DNA of 64,000 nucleotides. It comes from Cladocopium goreaui (lineage: Eukaryota > Sar > Dinophyceae > Suessiales > Symbiodiniaceae). Below, in pieces: positions 12,015 through 22,124 of this stretch. The translations under genes and the position numbers were made by a program. Each line of letters begins with the position of its first letter. Position 1 is the first letter of the stretch. The stretch lies in assembly GCA_947184155.2 (NCBI GenBank), contig CAMXCT020006752.1:1-64000 (forward strand), written 5' to 3'. The notes under the pieces are model-generated. The model worked only from the letters and a program-made list of their open reading frames with translations. It searched no databases and was not told where the DNA came from.

Positions 12015-13871
12015 ATGCCCAGGAAGCCTGGTCGTTTTGTGATTCAGGTGAAGAAAGAGGCCTGGGAGGCCACTGGTTTGCTGAAGAGACGACGCGAGGC
12101 TGGTCGTCGCAAGGCCAAGCGTCAGGCTTGGAAGAACAGGCAGAAGGAGGCACTCGCGTTCTTCGCTGCGCAGAGAAGAGAAGAGGAATCGAGGCCAACA
12201 CCTACGTTTGAGGTTGTGACAGGGTCGAGACTGCCAGGTCAGAGAAGGGTCGTCCGAAGGATGTACAACCCTCAGTCAAACAGGAGAGAGGAGTTGCAGA
12301 TCGAAACAAGGAACCCGAAATCTGAGGAAGACAAAGGACCCGCCTTTGTGAGGTCTTTCAGTGGATTCAGCTGGAAGAATCCGAAGGGTCTGAAATGTGG
12401 TCATTGTGGTCAGAGAGGCCACATTATCTCTCAGTGTCCTGAGATGGAGCGAAGGGTGAGCCTTACCCATGGGCGTGTGACTTTGACGCCAAGAGGACAG
12501 CACCAGCCAGACTCCACTGTGGGCGATGAGGTTGCCCCGGGTGATTCAATTTCACAGGTTGGATTGACCCAGGAGTCACTACGAATGCACAACAAGAGGC
12601 TGAGAGGCCACGGTTGGTCCGAGGAGGCCCCAGCAGCCGCAGGTAGCCCTCCAAGAGCCCGTCAGAGGATTGGGATGGGTCCCCCTCAGACGCCACCGAA
12701 GAGGAGCGGCCAGTTTCCGGCCAGCAGCAATGCGGCAGTGGCGTTGGGTCCGAAGCCGCCTGCACACCCGCCGAAGGGGTGGGTTCCGCAAGGGCCACAG
12801 CAACCACCAGCACCACCCATCTCTGGGAAGGCCCCTCCAGCGAAGCCTTCTCCAGCCAAAGGCCCACTACCACCACCGCCAGCGCCTCCGGCGCCACCTC
12901 AGGTACCACCGCCACCACCAGCTCCAGCAAGAGTTTCAAGTGCGCCAAAGACGCCACCCAAGACGCCTCCAAAGGCGAAATGTGGAGAGCCCACATCGCC
13001 TAAGGCGAGCCCCGCAAAGGCAGCACCAACTGTGGATTTGATTACTCCGAGGAGCCCTGAAGCGAAAGCAGCGTCGCTTGTGGGTGAGCCGCCCCATAGG
13101 CCATTCAGAGTTGGCCCAGGAGGAGCACTGGAAGCTGAGACAATTGCCCCTTCATCAGGGTACAGTATGTCTATGATTTCAAGAGCCCCAGTTGCAAAGG
13201 CACCGGCCAGTGAGGCCCCGCCAGAGCCTTCTGAGACATCAGGGAGACCGCCCCAGCGCCGTATGGAAGCCTGCATAGCATGTCATGGCAGTGGAGAACT
13301 TTCGATGCGAGCGAATCGGAGGTTGTTCAGGTTGTTGACATCGTCAACAGCGTCAGCAGCAACTGCGAATGCAGCTGCCCGAGCTGGAGCAACGGCCAGT
13401 GTTTTGTCTGCAATTTCAGGTTCGAGTTCTTCAGAAGCTGATGTGACCCATTTCAAGAGTGAAAGGGGGGTAGGTCTTTTTGTTGAGCTAGCCTGCAGCA
13501 AAGCCAGTGTCTTGTCAGCTGCATGCGCTGAGAGCCGTGCTTGTTATGTTGGAGTTCATGGAAATCTTGAGAAGGTAGCTACACAGAATCATGTTGCAGA
13601 TCTTGTGAACCAGGTGATGGAGGACTTGAAGATGACCAGATCAGCCTCTGATCGAGAGCTGGGAGAGGTACATTTGTTCTGTCACGTTCACATGTCATTG
13701 CCATGCACAGGTGGATCTCCATTGCAGAATTTTTCGGGAGCAAAAAGAGTCCCAGAGCATGAGCGAAAGTTTTTGGAACTTCTAGCCGCTTGTGAAAAGT
13801 TGTTGGATAGGTTAGTAGAAAGACATCCCGAGTTGCTCATGTCTTTTGAATTGCCAAATTCCAACATTTGA
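12015..13871 (+). CDS. Accessory ORF with CCHC zinc knuckle and Pro-rich linker
   Basis: ATG at 12015, 618 codons. The N-terminus is very basic (KKEAWEATGLLKRRREAGRRK). A retroviral-type knuckle CGHCGQRGHIISQC lies near residue 128. A long Pro/Ala/Lys-rich disordered stretch follows (about 215-380). CIACHGSG near 420 resembles half of a DnaJ-type CxxCxGxG zinc unit. The C-terminal 150 residues look folded but are unrecognised. The stop at 13869-13871 lies on the junction of a 22-bp tandem duplication, and an alternate frame stays open to 14217, so the native C-terminus was probably longer. Likely role: nucleic-acid-binding, Gag-like or env-position protein; inference only. Confidence 0.6.
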   Translation: MPRKPGRFVIQVKKEAWEATGLLKRRREAGRRKAKRQAWKNRQKEALAFFAAQRREEESRPTPTFEVVTGSRLPGQRRVVRRMYNPQSNRREELQIETRNPKSEEDKGPAFVRSFSGFSWKNPKGLKCGHCGQRGHIISQCPEMERRVSLTHGRVTLTPRGQHQPDSTVGDEVAPGDSISQVGLTQESLRMHNKRLRGHGWSEEAPAAAGSPPRARQRIGMGPPQTPPKRSGQFPASSNAAVALGPKPPAHPPKGWVPQGPQQPPAPPISGKAPPAKPSPAKGPLPPPPAPPAPPQVPPPPPAPARVSSAPKTPPKTPPKAKCGEPTSPKASPAKAAPTVDLITPRSPEAKAASLVGEPPHRPFRVGPGGALEAETIAPSSGYSMSMISRAPVAKAPASEAPPEPSETSGRPPQRRMEACIACHGSGELSMRANRRLFRLLTSSTASAATANAAARAGATASVLSAISGSSSSEADVTHFKSERGVGLFVELACSKASVLSAACAESRACYVGVHGNLEKVATQNHVADLVNQVMEDLKMTRSASDRELGEVHLFCHVHMSLPCTGGSPLQNFSGAKRVPEHERKFLELLAACEKLLDRLVERHPELLMSFELPNSNI

Positions 13872-13889
13872 ATTGCCAAATTCCAACAG
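13846..13889 (+). repeat. 22-bp tandem duplication that creates a stop
   Basis: TTGAATTGCCAAATTCCAAC plus two bases occurs twice back to back (13846-13867, 13868-13889). The length is not a multiple of three, and TGA at 13869-13871 spans the junction. Confidence 0.85.
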
Positions 13890-14632
13890 GTACTGGACTC
13901 ATCCGAAGCTGCAAGCCTTTGTTCAGGCCAGAATTCCATTCAGGTCTGTTGTCCATGCTTGTGCAATGGGAATTGAAGGACTGCCAGATTACCCATCAAG
14001 AAAGCGTTCAGGATCATGTCAAGTTCTGAGGAGCTTAGTCAACGTCTTGAGAAGCGTTTTCATTGTGCTTGTGATTTCCACGCATCATTCAACTTTTCTG
14101 ACTTTCATTTGTCAGAAAAATACTCCAGGAAGTTTGCCAGATTTTTTGTGCGGATGCTCGCATTACTTGCCCTCAGGTGATCGATGGCGTCGAAGCCACG
14201 CTGATTTTATCGCCTGATCTTCCCTGAGGAAAAAGGAAGAGTCTACTGCATGAGTGGACTTGTGAAATGTTGGATAACTTGAACGACTTGTGAAGTCATT
14301 TGGATAGAGAAAGGTCTCTAAATGTCTAGGACATGAGGCTGAAACTCTCTTTGATCATTGCCCTGTGCGTTGCTTGGGTAGTCGGATCTAATTATCGAGA
14401 CTTTGAGGTCTGACGATTGCATGATATAGTTCAGAATCCAATTTGAATTGCAAGAGTTGCAGAAGTCTTTAGAAGACATCGAGAGGATGATCTTTGGACT
14501 TTCTTGGATTTTCTGTGGACTTTCCTTGATGGACTGTCTTTGGAATGTTTGTGGACTGCTTGGAATGGATTTCAGCGTGAGCTTGATTGGATTTCCGCAG
14601 CCATTTGTGTGTGTGGGCAGGTCGCGCAAGCC

Positions 14633-15094
14633 ATGGCCACTGGAGAGATGGAAGAGCTCTACTGGCTCTTATTCTTTGTATATACACTGGGTTTTCTATC
14701 TGGTATTCTTTCAGCTTACTGCATTACGAGATGTTGCAAAAGCCGCAATACAACTGCAAGAAATTCAGGTACAGCTATGAATAGTTCTACAGCTTTGTCT
14801 GGTGACTCTGACGGTGAAGGCCCAGGTACTCGTATCTATTGGAGTTTTTGCCGAGAGATGTATCACTGCGAAGAGAAATGCAAGGTTTTGATTGCAGCCG
14901 CTGGTCCAAATGGACATATTCGATGCCGAGACAATTGCCAGGTTTGCCAGCCAGAGACTGGACCCTTGTTGGTTGTGACTTCATCAGGATCGAAGTATCA
15001 CTGTTCAGGTTGCCGTACAACGGAGAAGTCAAAGCAGATGACGCTGTTAGCATGCCCTATCTGCTATGGCATGAGGAATGTCAAGGCCGAGTGA
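14633..15094 (+). CDS. Accessory ORF: membrane segment plus Cys/His-rich repeats
   Basis: The ATG at 14633 is the first true ATG in an open frame that begins earlier only with TTG codons; 153 codons. A hydrophobic segment (YWLLFFVYTLGFLSGILSAY) is followed by Cys-Cys and a Thr/Ser-rich linker. The C-terminus holds two degenerate copies of a motif of the form W/VT..G..YH...C..L......L..C..C: first around IYWSFCREMYHCEEKC to CRDNCQVC, then around SSGSKYHCSGC to LLACPIC. The cysteine spacing suggests two small zinc-binding modules. It is the last ORF before the polypurine tract. Membrane plus Cys-rich architecture invites an env-like reading, but I recognise no envelope family. Confidence 0.55.
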   Translation: MATGEMEELYWLLFFVYTLGFLSGILSAYCITRCCKSRNTTARNSGTAMNSSTALSGDSDGEGPGTRIYWSFCREMYHCEEKCKVLIAAAGPNGHIRCRDNCQVCQPETGPLLVVTSSGSKYHCSGCRTTEKSKQMTLLACPICYGMRNVKAE

Positions 15095-15128
15095 CTGAAT
15101 TCGTTTTGAATTTGAGTCGCACAAGTTC

Positions 15129-15137
15129 GAAAGGGGG
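15129..15137 (+). other. Polypurine tract
   Basis: GAAAGGGGG directly precedes the 3' LTR, where the plus-strand primer is expected. Confidence 0.85.
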
Positions 15138-15773
15138 TGTGAAAAATCATCCTATGTATAGCTAGCGTAGCGATCTTGTGCTTGAACTTAGGTAGTTGTT
15201 AGTTGCTTTGTAGTTGTAGTTTGTGGACTTGCGTAGTTTGGACTTTGTTTTGTAGTTAGCAGGTGATTGTGATGTAGTTAATCGATCTCATCTCATTCCG
15301 TCACAAAGAGTTGTGACGGAGATGCCATTTTTCGTTTGTAGTTAGCCGTTTTTAGGTTTTCTGCACGTTGTAGGGTATTCCACACGAGAACCAAACTGCA
15401 CGAAACCAATCTTAGGTTTTTAGGAACCGAGAAACCTGTTTTGCACGTTTCTAGATTGGTAGAATAGTTTTTGCACAATTAAGTTTGTAGAGATTTTGGA
15501 ATCTCCTTGACTGGACCGGAATCCAGTTTGCTTTACCCACAGAAACTCACTTAGTTTCTGTGTTCTGAACTGTGTTTACCAACGTGAACGTTGGCTCAAG
15601 CCTGCGAGAGCGAAAAGTGTGTGAGTGTGTCGCCGTGAGACGGCCTGGGAGAGTCGCTACTGCAGAAACGCGAAACGATCACCGTTTGTTTGTGTTTTGG
15701 TTTGGGTTTACTTTGAGCACGAGAGGTTTGAAAGCGGTTTTCGCGATCTAACTTTGTGTGGCAAAGTTTTACG
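15138..15773 (+). repeat. 3' long terminal repeat
   Basis: Matches 5052-5679 apart from a few substitutions and an extra 8 bp near 15455. It is followed by the target duplication AACAT at 15774-15778. Confidence 0.95.
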
Positions 15774-16457
15774 AACATCAGAGTCATTATCCTGGCTCGC
15801 ATCCGGTCACAAGAGAGCAATAAGCTTTGCAAGCCGGGCAGGGGGAAGATAATCACCAGAGCGATTCTGTGCTCGTTTTTGTGGTCGGCGCCCGTTGCCT
15901 TTCGGCGGGTCGCACTTGAGACTCCCGAGTGGACCAGCAGGGATTCGAACCACCACCGGCAGTCTGTCAGCGCTGGCAAGACCAACGCCATACCAACTGA
16001 GCCATCGGGTCGCCTCAGAGCGATTCAGTGTCAAAAGTATCATCGGGATCTTAGCCAAGGAGCAACAGCGCAGCTCCTGGTGATGTGCAATCGCACGGCT
16101 GTGCATAACCAGCTTCTGCAGCATGGTTTTCAGGCAGCATGGTTTGGAGGGCTCAGAATGGCTGCAACCTCCTCAGCGGCGGGTACAACCGCCCGAATTG
16201 CAGTGGTTGTCCAGACGGGGTGTGGATTTCTTAGCGGTGGGCGTCGAGGTGCCTCCCTGGAAGACAGGGAAGATTGTTATGGTAGGGCCACAGTGGCGCT
16301 GACAAGAGCAATCCGACACATCTACATTGTCTCCCCCATAGACATGGCTGGGATGATTGGAATGGCTCAAACGTTGGCGGTCTATCACTATGGATACCAT
16401 ACCCTAAAAAACAGACAAGTCCTGTACCATACGCCCACGCGAGAACCCTCGGTGTAG
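15774..16457 (+). pseudogene. SF1 helicase-like fragment, C-terminal part, with SINE insertion
   Basis: The frame of the DESQQ fragment resumes at the target duplication: upstream it ends HIEQTRN and downstream it reads IRVIILARIRSQESNKL. After the SINE it continues AIQCQKYHRDLSQGATA to DCYGRATVALTRAIRHIYIV and AVYHYGYHTLKN. VALTRA is the SF1 motif VI-type signature (VALTRA(R/K)) seen in UPF1-like and DNA2/NAM7-like helicases. The SINE plus one duplication keeps the frame open. The canonical motif VI arginine after VALTRA is Ile here. The gene is certainly disrupted in this copy. Confidence 0.6.
15872..16015 (-). mobile_element. tRNA-derived SINE, copy 1
   Basis: Read on the minus strand it starts GGCGACCCGATGGCTCAGTT, with an A-box (TGGCTCAGTTGG) and a B-box (GGTTCGAATCC) at tRNA-like spacing, then a tail of about 60 nt ending in an A-rich run (AAAAACGAG). 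It is flanked by near-perfect 15-bp duplications at 15857-15871 and 16016-16030 (CAGAGCGATTCTGTG, one mismatch). It would be transcribed by RNA polymerase III and mobilised in trans by a LINE; none is seen in this window. Confidence 0.85.
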
Positions 16458-16733
16458 AAGCTGTCTTAGAGGGGGGACTTGACACGCCTTTTACGTCGCA
16501 GGATAAACCACTTGCAGTTGCCATGGTTGTGATGCTCAATGGAGTGCGCTCTCTAAGGAGATATAGACTGGTGATCGCGCAGAAGTCGAAGCTGCGACTA
16601 ACCCAGGAGGTCACAGCAGCATTAGTTTCACACAGTCGTGAACACCGCCTCACGGCAAGTGGATTTTTCCGTGCTCAATTGATCGGGAGTACCTGTATGT
16701 GCACTCGCCTTTGTGGCTGTGTGTTTCCTACAA
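16458..16733 (+). pseudogene. Possible helicase C-terminal remnant
   Basis: Open stretches such as LAVAMVVMLNGVRSLRRYRL continue in a shifted frame up to the second SINE. Continuity with the helicase is inferred from position only. Confidence 0.3.
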
Positions 16734-16753
16734 TGGATCTCCAGTCCTCGTCC

Positions 16754-16894
16754 TTTTTTTTTTGTCGGCGCCCGTTGCCTTTCGGCGGGTCGCACTTGAG
16801 ACTCCCGAGTGGACCAGCAGGGGTTCGAACCACCACCGGCAGTCTGTCAGCGCTGGCAAGACCAACGCCATACCAACTGAGCCATCGGGTCGCC
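16754..16894 (-). mobile_element. tRNA-derived SINE, copy 2, with perfect 20-bp target duplication
   Basis: Nearly identical to the copy at 15872-16015. The minus-strand 3' end is a clean run of about 11 A. The exact 20-bp duplication TGGATCTCCAGTCCTCGTCC lies at 16734-16753 and 16895-16914. Folded as a tRNA it would put CTT at the anticodon, but the acceptor and T stems do not pair, so it is a SINE head and not a working tRNA gene. Confidence 0.92.
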
Positions 16895-16914
16895 TGGATC
16901 TCCAGTCCTCGTCC

Positions 16915-17641
16915 ACCAGCTCCGAGGCAGCAAGATACATTTACATTCTCGGCTGGGACTGATTGGTTCACACCTCGTAGGTCACCTCCATAGGGTCGAA
17001 GCTTGAACTCTCGAAGGTGATCACGTAGCATTGATACCGTGAACGCTCCATCATTTCGGATGGGATGAGGTACATTGAAATTCTTGATGTACTCCCACAT
17101 GTTTCCCAGTCCGTTGATGCACTCAGATGTGCAGAATCCAAGAACTTTGTGATTGTTCCGAGATGCCAGTTGGACAAAGGTCTTCATGTAGGTGGCGCAT
17201 TTGTCTAAGAACCTTTTGGCCCCTGTGTTCAGCTCCTCCTGATTCTTGATCAACTCTAAGACCTTGTGGACAGACTACACGGGCACCCAGGTGAGATCGA
17301 TCTTGAACGTTCATGTGGGCACCGAGAATGAGTTTGCCTTGTCGCACGTTCAAGGGCCAATGGCGAACAGCGCACAGTCGACGTGGCGCCAATACCTTAG
17401 AAGGGTGGCCACGTACACCTGCCTATGCTTTGGACTTGCCAACGCCAGAGAGATAGGCTAGGTGAAGCTTCCTATCCATTCAGCGACATGGAATGGCTGA
17501 GGATCTACAACGCAGCTCTGAAACGTGGGGGATGATTCACCAGAACTACTATCTGTCAGTTGGGTCCATGACGGTCATGATTGACATGAACGACGGCATG
17601 CAAGCCACCGATCGAACTACGACAAGTGGAAGCGAGGTCTG
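16915..17641. other. Coding-like sequence of unclear strand
   Basis: A minus-strand frame (to 17253) encodes NNHKVLGFCTSECINGLGNMW-like residues. Plus-strand frames from 17246 (TLWTDYTGTQVRSILNVHVG) and near 17530-17640 read into the gene below. I cannot decide which is real; the plus strand is more consistent with the downstream chain. Confidence 0.3.
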
Positions 17642-19421
17642 ATGTCGGGCATCGGCGGAAACATTGTGGAAAAGCCATCGGTGAGAAAGGAGAAGGATGA
17701 ATTGGCAGGAAAGTTCAGATTCGGCAAGACCATCTTGGTCACTGACCTCGTCTACAAGTGTGACTCGAATGCCAAAGGAACAACGAACATTCAATATGGG
17801 CTCGACGAGTTGGGATACACCGCCACGGTCATCGACATCAACAGTTTCAGAAGCGTGACGAGGGCCCAAAAGTTCCTAGATGCAGTCGACCACTTGAAGA
17901 AGGATGTGATGCCAGACCTCGCAGCCGAGGAGAATGTGACTATCAATTTTTGGGTATCATTTGCGTTCCTCATCACAGACACCCATCCTTACCATGTATG
18001 GGTTGAAGGGAATTTTGCAGAGAGATTTGCTGAGGCAATCCGAAGTGTCGACTGGCGACAAGACCCATCTTTGTGTTGCTCTGCAAGGACCCCAGATTTC
18101 ATGGTATCCGATCAGGCATCCAGGACGTCGCCATGGACTCAGCGGACATCCTGAGGAGCTTTGGTATCATGGTCACAACTGATGATGGGATGTGGCGATT
18201 GATGTATGGTCATGCCGGGAATCACTACATGAACAACCACAGACCTGACCGATTGGGAGTTTTCGCAACCATGGAAAAGTTCTTATTCGGACAAAGGGTA
18301 CTGTTGATGTGTTCCCTGAATGTTGAAGCTGCAAAAGGATTGAACGACATGGTGAAGGAATCTTCCATGAAGGTTGGCATCAACATGGATCTGATGGAGA
18401 AGGTGCTCAAGGAGCCTCTTTCGATCCAAATCGGAACAGGAGGTGGAGTACCAGATACTGCAAGCACTGGATTTAATTGCCCAGGTACTGTTGGAGGTGG
18501 AAGAAGAATGAATGTTGAATATGAGAAGGCGCCATGGATTGAAGCCACAGTGAGGTCGGTTCTTCCAGAACCATCGGCCAACATGTACGACATGTGGTTC
18601 TACGTCAACCATGGACGCGATGAGGTGATTTTATGCCAAAGGCATTTCAATGGACGTGATGACGAAACCACACCACACGACTTCATGAATCAGGACTTCG
18701 GATGTGGAAAAGAATGCATCGCTTGCCGCGCAAGCGAGAGGGACTACCAACTTTGGCCGCCGGAGTACCAGAGAAAGACGATCATCAAAACAGCGGCAAG
18801 GTCCCGTGCATTCTTCAACATCATGTCAGATGCAGGCAATGTCGTCACTGACCCTCAGAAGGATTTCGTGCAGTTTCTTAAGGACATCACCAAAGCAATG
18901 GTGGGCAACAAGGGGTGCGAACACGGTGAGATCCTTATGAAGGCGTTGTTGCACTTCGGGATGGTCAGAGTTCCCAGGGACCGCGTGAAGCAGATCTTCA
19001 CTGGGAAACGGGGAAGACAATACAGCGTCATCCCAGAAGAGTTCATGTTGGATGATGGTACGGAAGCCCATGAGCGATTTGCATATCGCGTCTCAAAGGA
19101 CTATGGGAATGTCTTCTACAAGGACTATCTCAAGATGGTACTCGGAGATGATTTCACAGATGCATGGGCTATGCTGATGCTGCGGCCGAGAAATGCGGTG
19201 ACGTGGTCGAAATGTGGCTTGGCATGTTAGATTTGGCCAACATGACGAAGTCCCAGATCACGTTCATGGAAACAAGGGCCGATCCAGGTGACGAACTGCT
19301 CGCAGGCCTGGAAAAGCATCGATCAACATCTTCCATGGGACGACAAGATCTACCACAACTCCAAATACCAAAAGAGGTGGACCGAGAGTCACAGAGCCCA
19401 CGAACCATGAGGAGGCTGTAG
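17642..19421 (+). pseudogene. Unrecognised protein, N-terminal part of frame-shifted chain
   Basis: Three overlapping frames (17642-18154, 18073-19230, 19164-19421) give a continuous protein-like reading with switches near 18080 and 19175. Examples: KTILVTDLVYKCDSNAKGTT, DLAAEENVTINFWVSFAFLI, DRLGVFATMEKFLFGQRVLL. CGKECIACRASE supplies a small Cys cluster near 18715. At the 19175 switch the reading TDAWA...YADAAAEKCG suggests loss of one base. I do not recognise the family. Abutting open frames with no gap look like indels (or assembly errors) more than introns. Confidence 0.5.
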
Positions 19422-20230
19422 TGAATTCAGTCCTACGTGACATCCCGATGTACCACGGCCTGCAACATGCTTGTTTGATTGGGGACAAGGAGATCAGCGT
19501 CATCAATGAGAACTACAAGAGATCCAAGGCCGATGATGTCAACGATGACGACATGGAACCCGAAGGTCAAGGGACCGGGGAAGGTACGTCTGCCGCCCCG
19601 GAACCGACGACCGGAGGCGCGGAAGCAAGTGCCGAAGGAGCAGGTACATCTACCACTCCGGACATGCACGACGCGACCAAGTCTCCATCAAACCCTGAGG
19701 AGGAGTTCCAGATATCTCAGGACAAGGGTGCCATCATCGAGGCCATTGATGCGCTCTTTGCCCTGGCAGACGACAACAACGTTTGCCTGAAGTGTGGTGA
19801 AAGTGGACATCCCAATTACGAATGTCCCGAACAAGGTAGTGATCAAGTGAAATCTGCTTTGATCAACTTGAGGAAGAAGTTACAAGGCGACGATGTCGAA
19901 GATGAAGAAGCTCCCAAAAGAGATGAAGAAGAGGAGCAACGTTTCCGCCAAGAGAACTACAAGGCCACCAGGGCAGGAGAGTACATGTACCTCCAGGCAA
20001 TCCCATTGTCAGTGATTGGAGATCGAGCTCACGGAGAGAAGAGCATCAACGGAGTCAAAGCCGAGGAAAAGGGCCCCATGACAAAGGACGAACTGAACCA
20101 CATCGTCGACACGGCAAGTCAGAAGGGCATCACTATGACATGCAAGGAGATGAGATCGGCTATGGCACTCTCCGACAACAAGATGCATGTACAAGAAGCT
20201 CATGGTCGGAACCGACATTGGGAAGCTTAA
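19421..20230 (+). pseudogene. CCHC zinc-knuckle region of the same chain
   Basis: Open from near 19421. An acidic, Gly/Thr-rich linker (PEGQGTGEGTSAAPEPTTGG) precedes the knuckle CLKCGESGHPNYEC near 19785-19830, then a charged helix (DDVEDEEAPKRDEEEEQRF). CCHC knuckles bind single-stranded nucleic acid and are typical of Gag but also of cellular RNA-processing proteins. The switch at about 20187 into another frame coincides with a local ATGCATG repeat, as if four bases had been gained. Confidence 0.55.
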
Positions 20231-21166
20231 GATCCTCCCGGTCAATGGCGGCAAATTCTACTCTAGCGGCTATGCTGGACATGGAGTGGAGTATGCATTG
20301 CCGACCGAATTCAATACGAATCGAGTTCACATGGAGAGCTGGGAGAGGACCTACAGCTACTACTTCAACAAAGCCCTGCGACACCACATCGGACGAGGTG
20401 AAGTGTGGGAGAGAACCAGTGGCGGAAGGAGAACGACATTCTCCAGACTCAAATTAAATGTGATGAAGCCGGTTGGGTGGACATCATGGAATTCCTACAC
20501 CACCCATGGATCTTCGAACACGAGAACGTCCGCACCGAGGATGATGGACTTGTTGGCATTGACTTCAGAGAGGAGCGCGTCAACACTATGATCAAAACTG
20601 TTTGGTCAGAGTTCCAAGAGAAGAACAAAGTCCGCATCCAGTTCCTGTGCATCGTTCTTGATTCCACGTTCGACAAGCCTGACGACTACCTCAAGAATGT
20701 CATGAAGGTCGGTGATGATATCCATGAAATCATCGCCCAACGTGGTGAGGTCTTCCTAGTCCTAGCGCCCATTGCTGTGCGTTCTCCTGGAGGATTTTCA
20801 GCCCGTGGAAGCGACTTTCGCCTTGACTATCAGCAAGATTTGTCACCCGATCACAACCAAGATCGCAGATGATCTATGTTTTTGTTATCACGTGACCGAG
20901 TTCAAGAATGTGATCGGCATCATCAAGGAAGGCCTACGACCTGGTGGTCACAGAGGAGGACGAACACAAGTGTTCCTCAACCCATTTGTGCCATGGGACA
21001 AGCGATACAGGGAAATTCTCGGGGGAAAACTGACACACCTAGGACAACCCCGCATGGTCCTGGCATTCAGCGTTCATCGACTCATGAGTCTTGGAGTCAT
21101 GATCAACGCGTCTGGGCAAATGATGGCAAATGGTGGTTAGTGGGAACATTCCTTTCTCCGAGGTGA
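20187..21166 (+). pseudogene. RNA 2'-phosphotransferase (Tpt1/KptA)-like region, frame-shifted
   Basis: Tpt1/KptA removes the splice-junction 2'-phosphate from tRNA using NAD+. The reading NKALRHHIGR, then DEAGWVDIMEFLHHPWIF, matches the family's N-lobe pattern (LRHxx...GWVxxxxLL, with the catalytic Arg-His pair). Further on, CYHVTEFKNVIGIIKEGLRP, a GRTQVFLNPFVPWD-like strand and PRMVLAFSVHRLMSLG fit the ADP-ribosyl-transferase-like C-lobe (YHGT...I..eGL). At least two frame changes occur, near 20400 and 20770. The third catalytic Arg region lies where the frame breaks, so activity from this copy is unlikely. Confidence 0.5.
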
Positions 21167-22124
21167 TCGCAGCTTGGTACCAGGCCAACTCTTATGAATG
21201 GGAACGACTTCTAGTCGATTCCGGAAAGTTCCAATTGGTGAGATCATGTCAAGAACGGATGGAGAACACGGTGCTACGTGTCTCCAAGGCTTTGCTGAAC
21301 GACATCAGCAGCGAGGACAACATTCCGTTCTATGACAAGTTTGTCGAGGATGTTGCGAAGCTCGAATCAGCCAATGGAGTCCTCAGCCCCAACAGCGAGC
21401 TGAGAAACGACATCGTGACATTCATCTCCGAGAACTACACTCCAAGAGAAGCTGGACACATGGTACGGTATGCCCAGCATGTCTCACTGAGACTCCAAAC
21501 ATTCTGTCCATCTGCGTCAGATGCCACGGTTCGTTGGTAAGCTGGGGGGAGAAAGAAGCGGAACAAGATGAAAGCACCGCCCCGGGCATGCCAGAACGAG
21601 AACGCCAAGAAAGTGGAGATGGCACTGGTGATGATGACGAGGACGTCGAGATGGAGAATGAGGACCAAGAGGAGATCGATCGACTGGTCAGGGAGTCGAA
21701 GAAGAACACTGAGGAGACTCCGGACGATGATGTTGACATGACAGACGCAAAGCCGAGTCGTGAACAAACCAGGTCTGAGGGCGACCGACAAAGTACCGCT
21801 CCTGATCAGAAGGTCGCGTTCGGCAACAACACCAAAGAACAACAAGAGGAAGAAGATGAACGAGTTGCCCAAGAACAAGAGCAGGATGAAGAGCGGCAAG
21901 AAGCGAAGATCAAGCTGCCATTGTGGACGGCGAGAACGATCCAAGCTTCCATCATCCAATGTATCGACATTGCTCAGAACGAAGATGCCATCGACAGCAA
22001 TAGACGGGATGATTCTCACATACCTGAAGGATTGATACAGGCTCTACCACATCTGGACATCAATGGCGCCCGCGCAGCAGTACTACGATCACGTCAGGAA
22101 GATCAAGCTCCTGCCGGAATTTGA
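21130..22124 (+). pseudogene. Continuation of chain, acidic disordered region
   Basis: Frames 21130-21540 and 21534-22124 abut. The first looks folded (FYDKFVEDVAKLESANGVLS). The second is acidic and disordered (DGTGDDDEDVEMENEDQEEI), ending with a helical stretch. No family recognised. Confidence 0.45.

Larger units (their letters stand above)
5052..15773 (+). mobile_element. Ty1/copia LTR retrotransposon, nearly complete
   Basis: Two long terminal repeats (5052-5679 and 15138-15773) enclose a primer-binding site, a Gag-Pol frame with copia domain order (Gag, protease, integrase, reverse transcriptase, RNase H), accessory ORFs and a polypurine tract. A perfect 5-bp duplication AACAT lies at 5047-5051 and 15774-15778. 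By eye the LTRs differ by about eight substitutions and one 8-bp indel, so the insertion is relatively recent. A single in-frame stop interrupts Pol. Length 10.7 kb is about twice that of a typical copia element because of 3.5 kb of sequence after Pol. Confidence 0.95.

Noticed and set aside
16754..16894. Functional minus-strand tRNA-Lys(CTT) gene
   Set aside because: A- and B-boxes are good, but the acceptor and T stems do not pair, and the poly-A tail and target duplication show a SINE.
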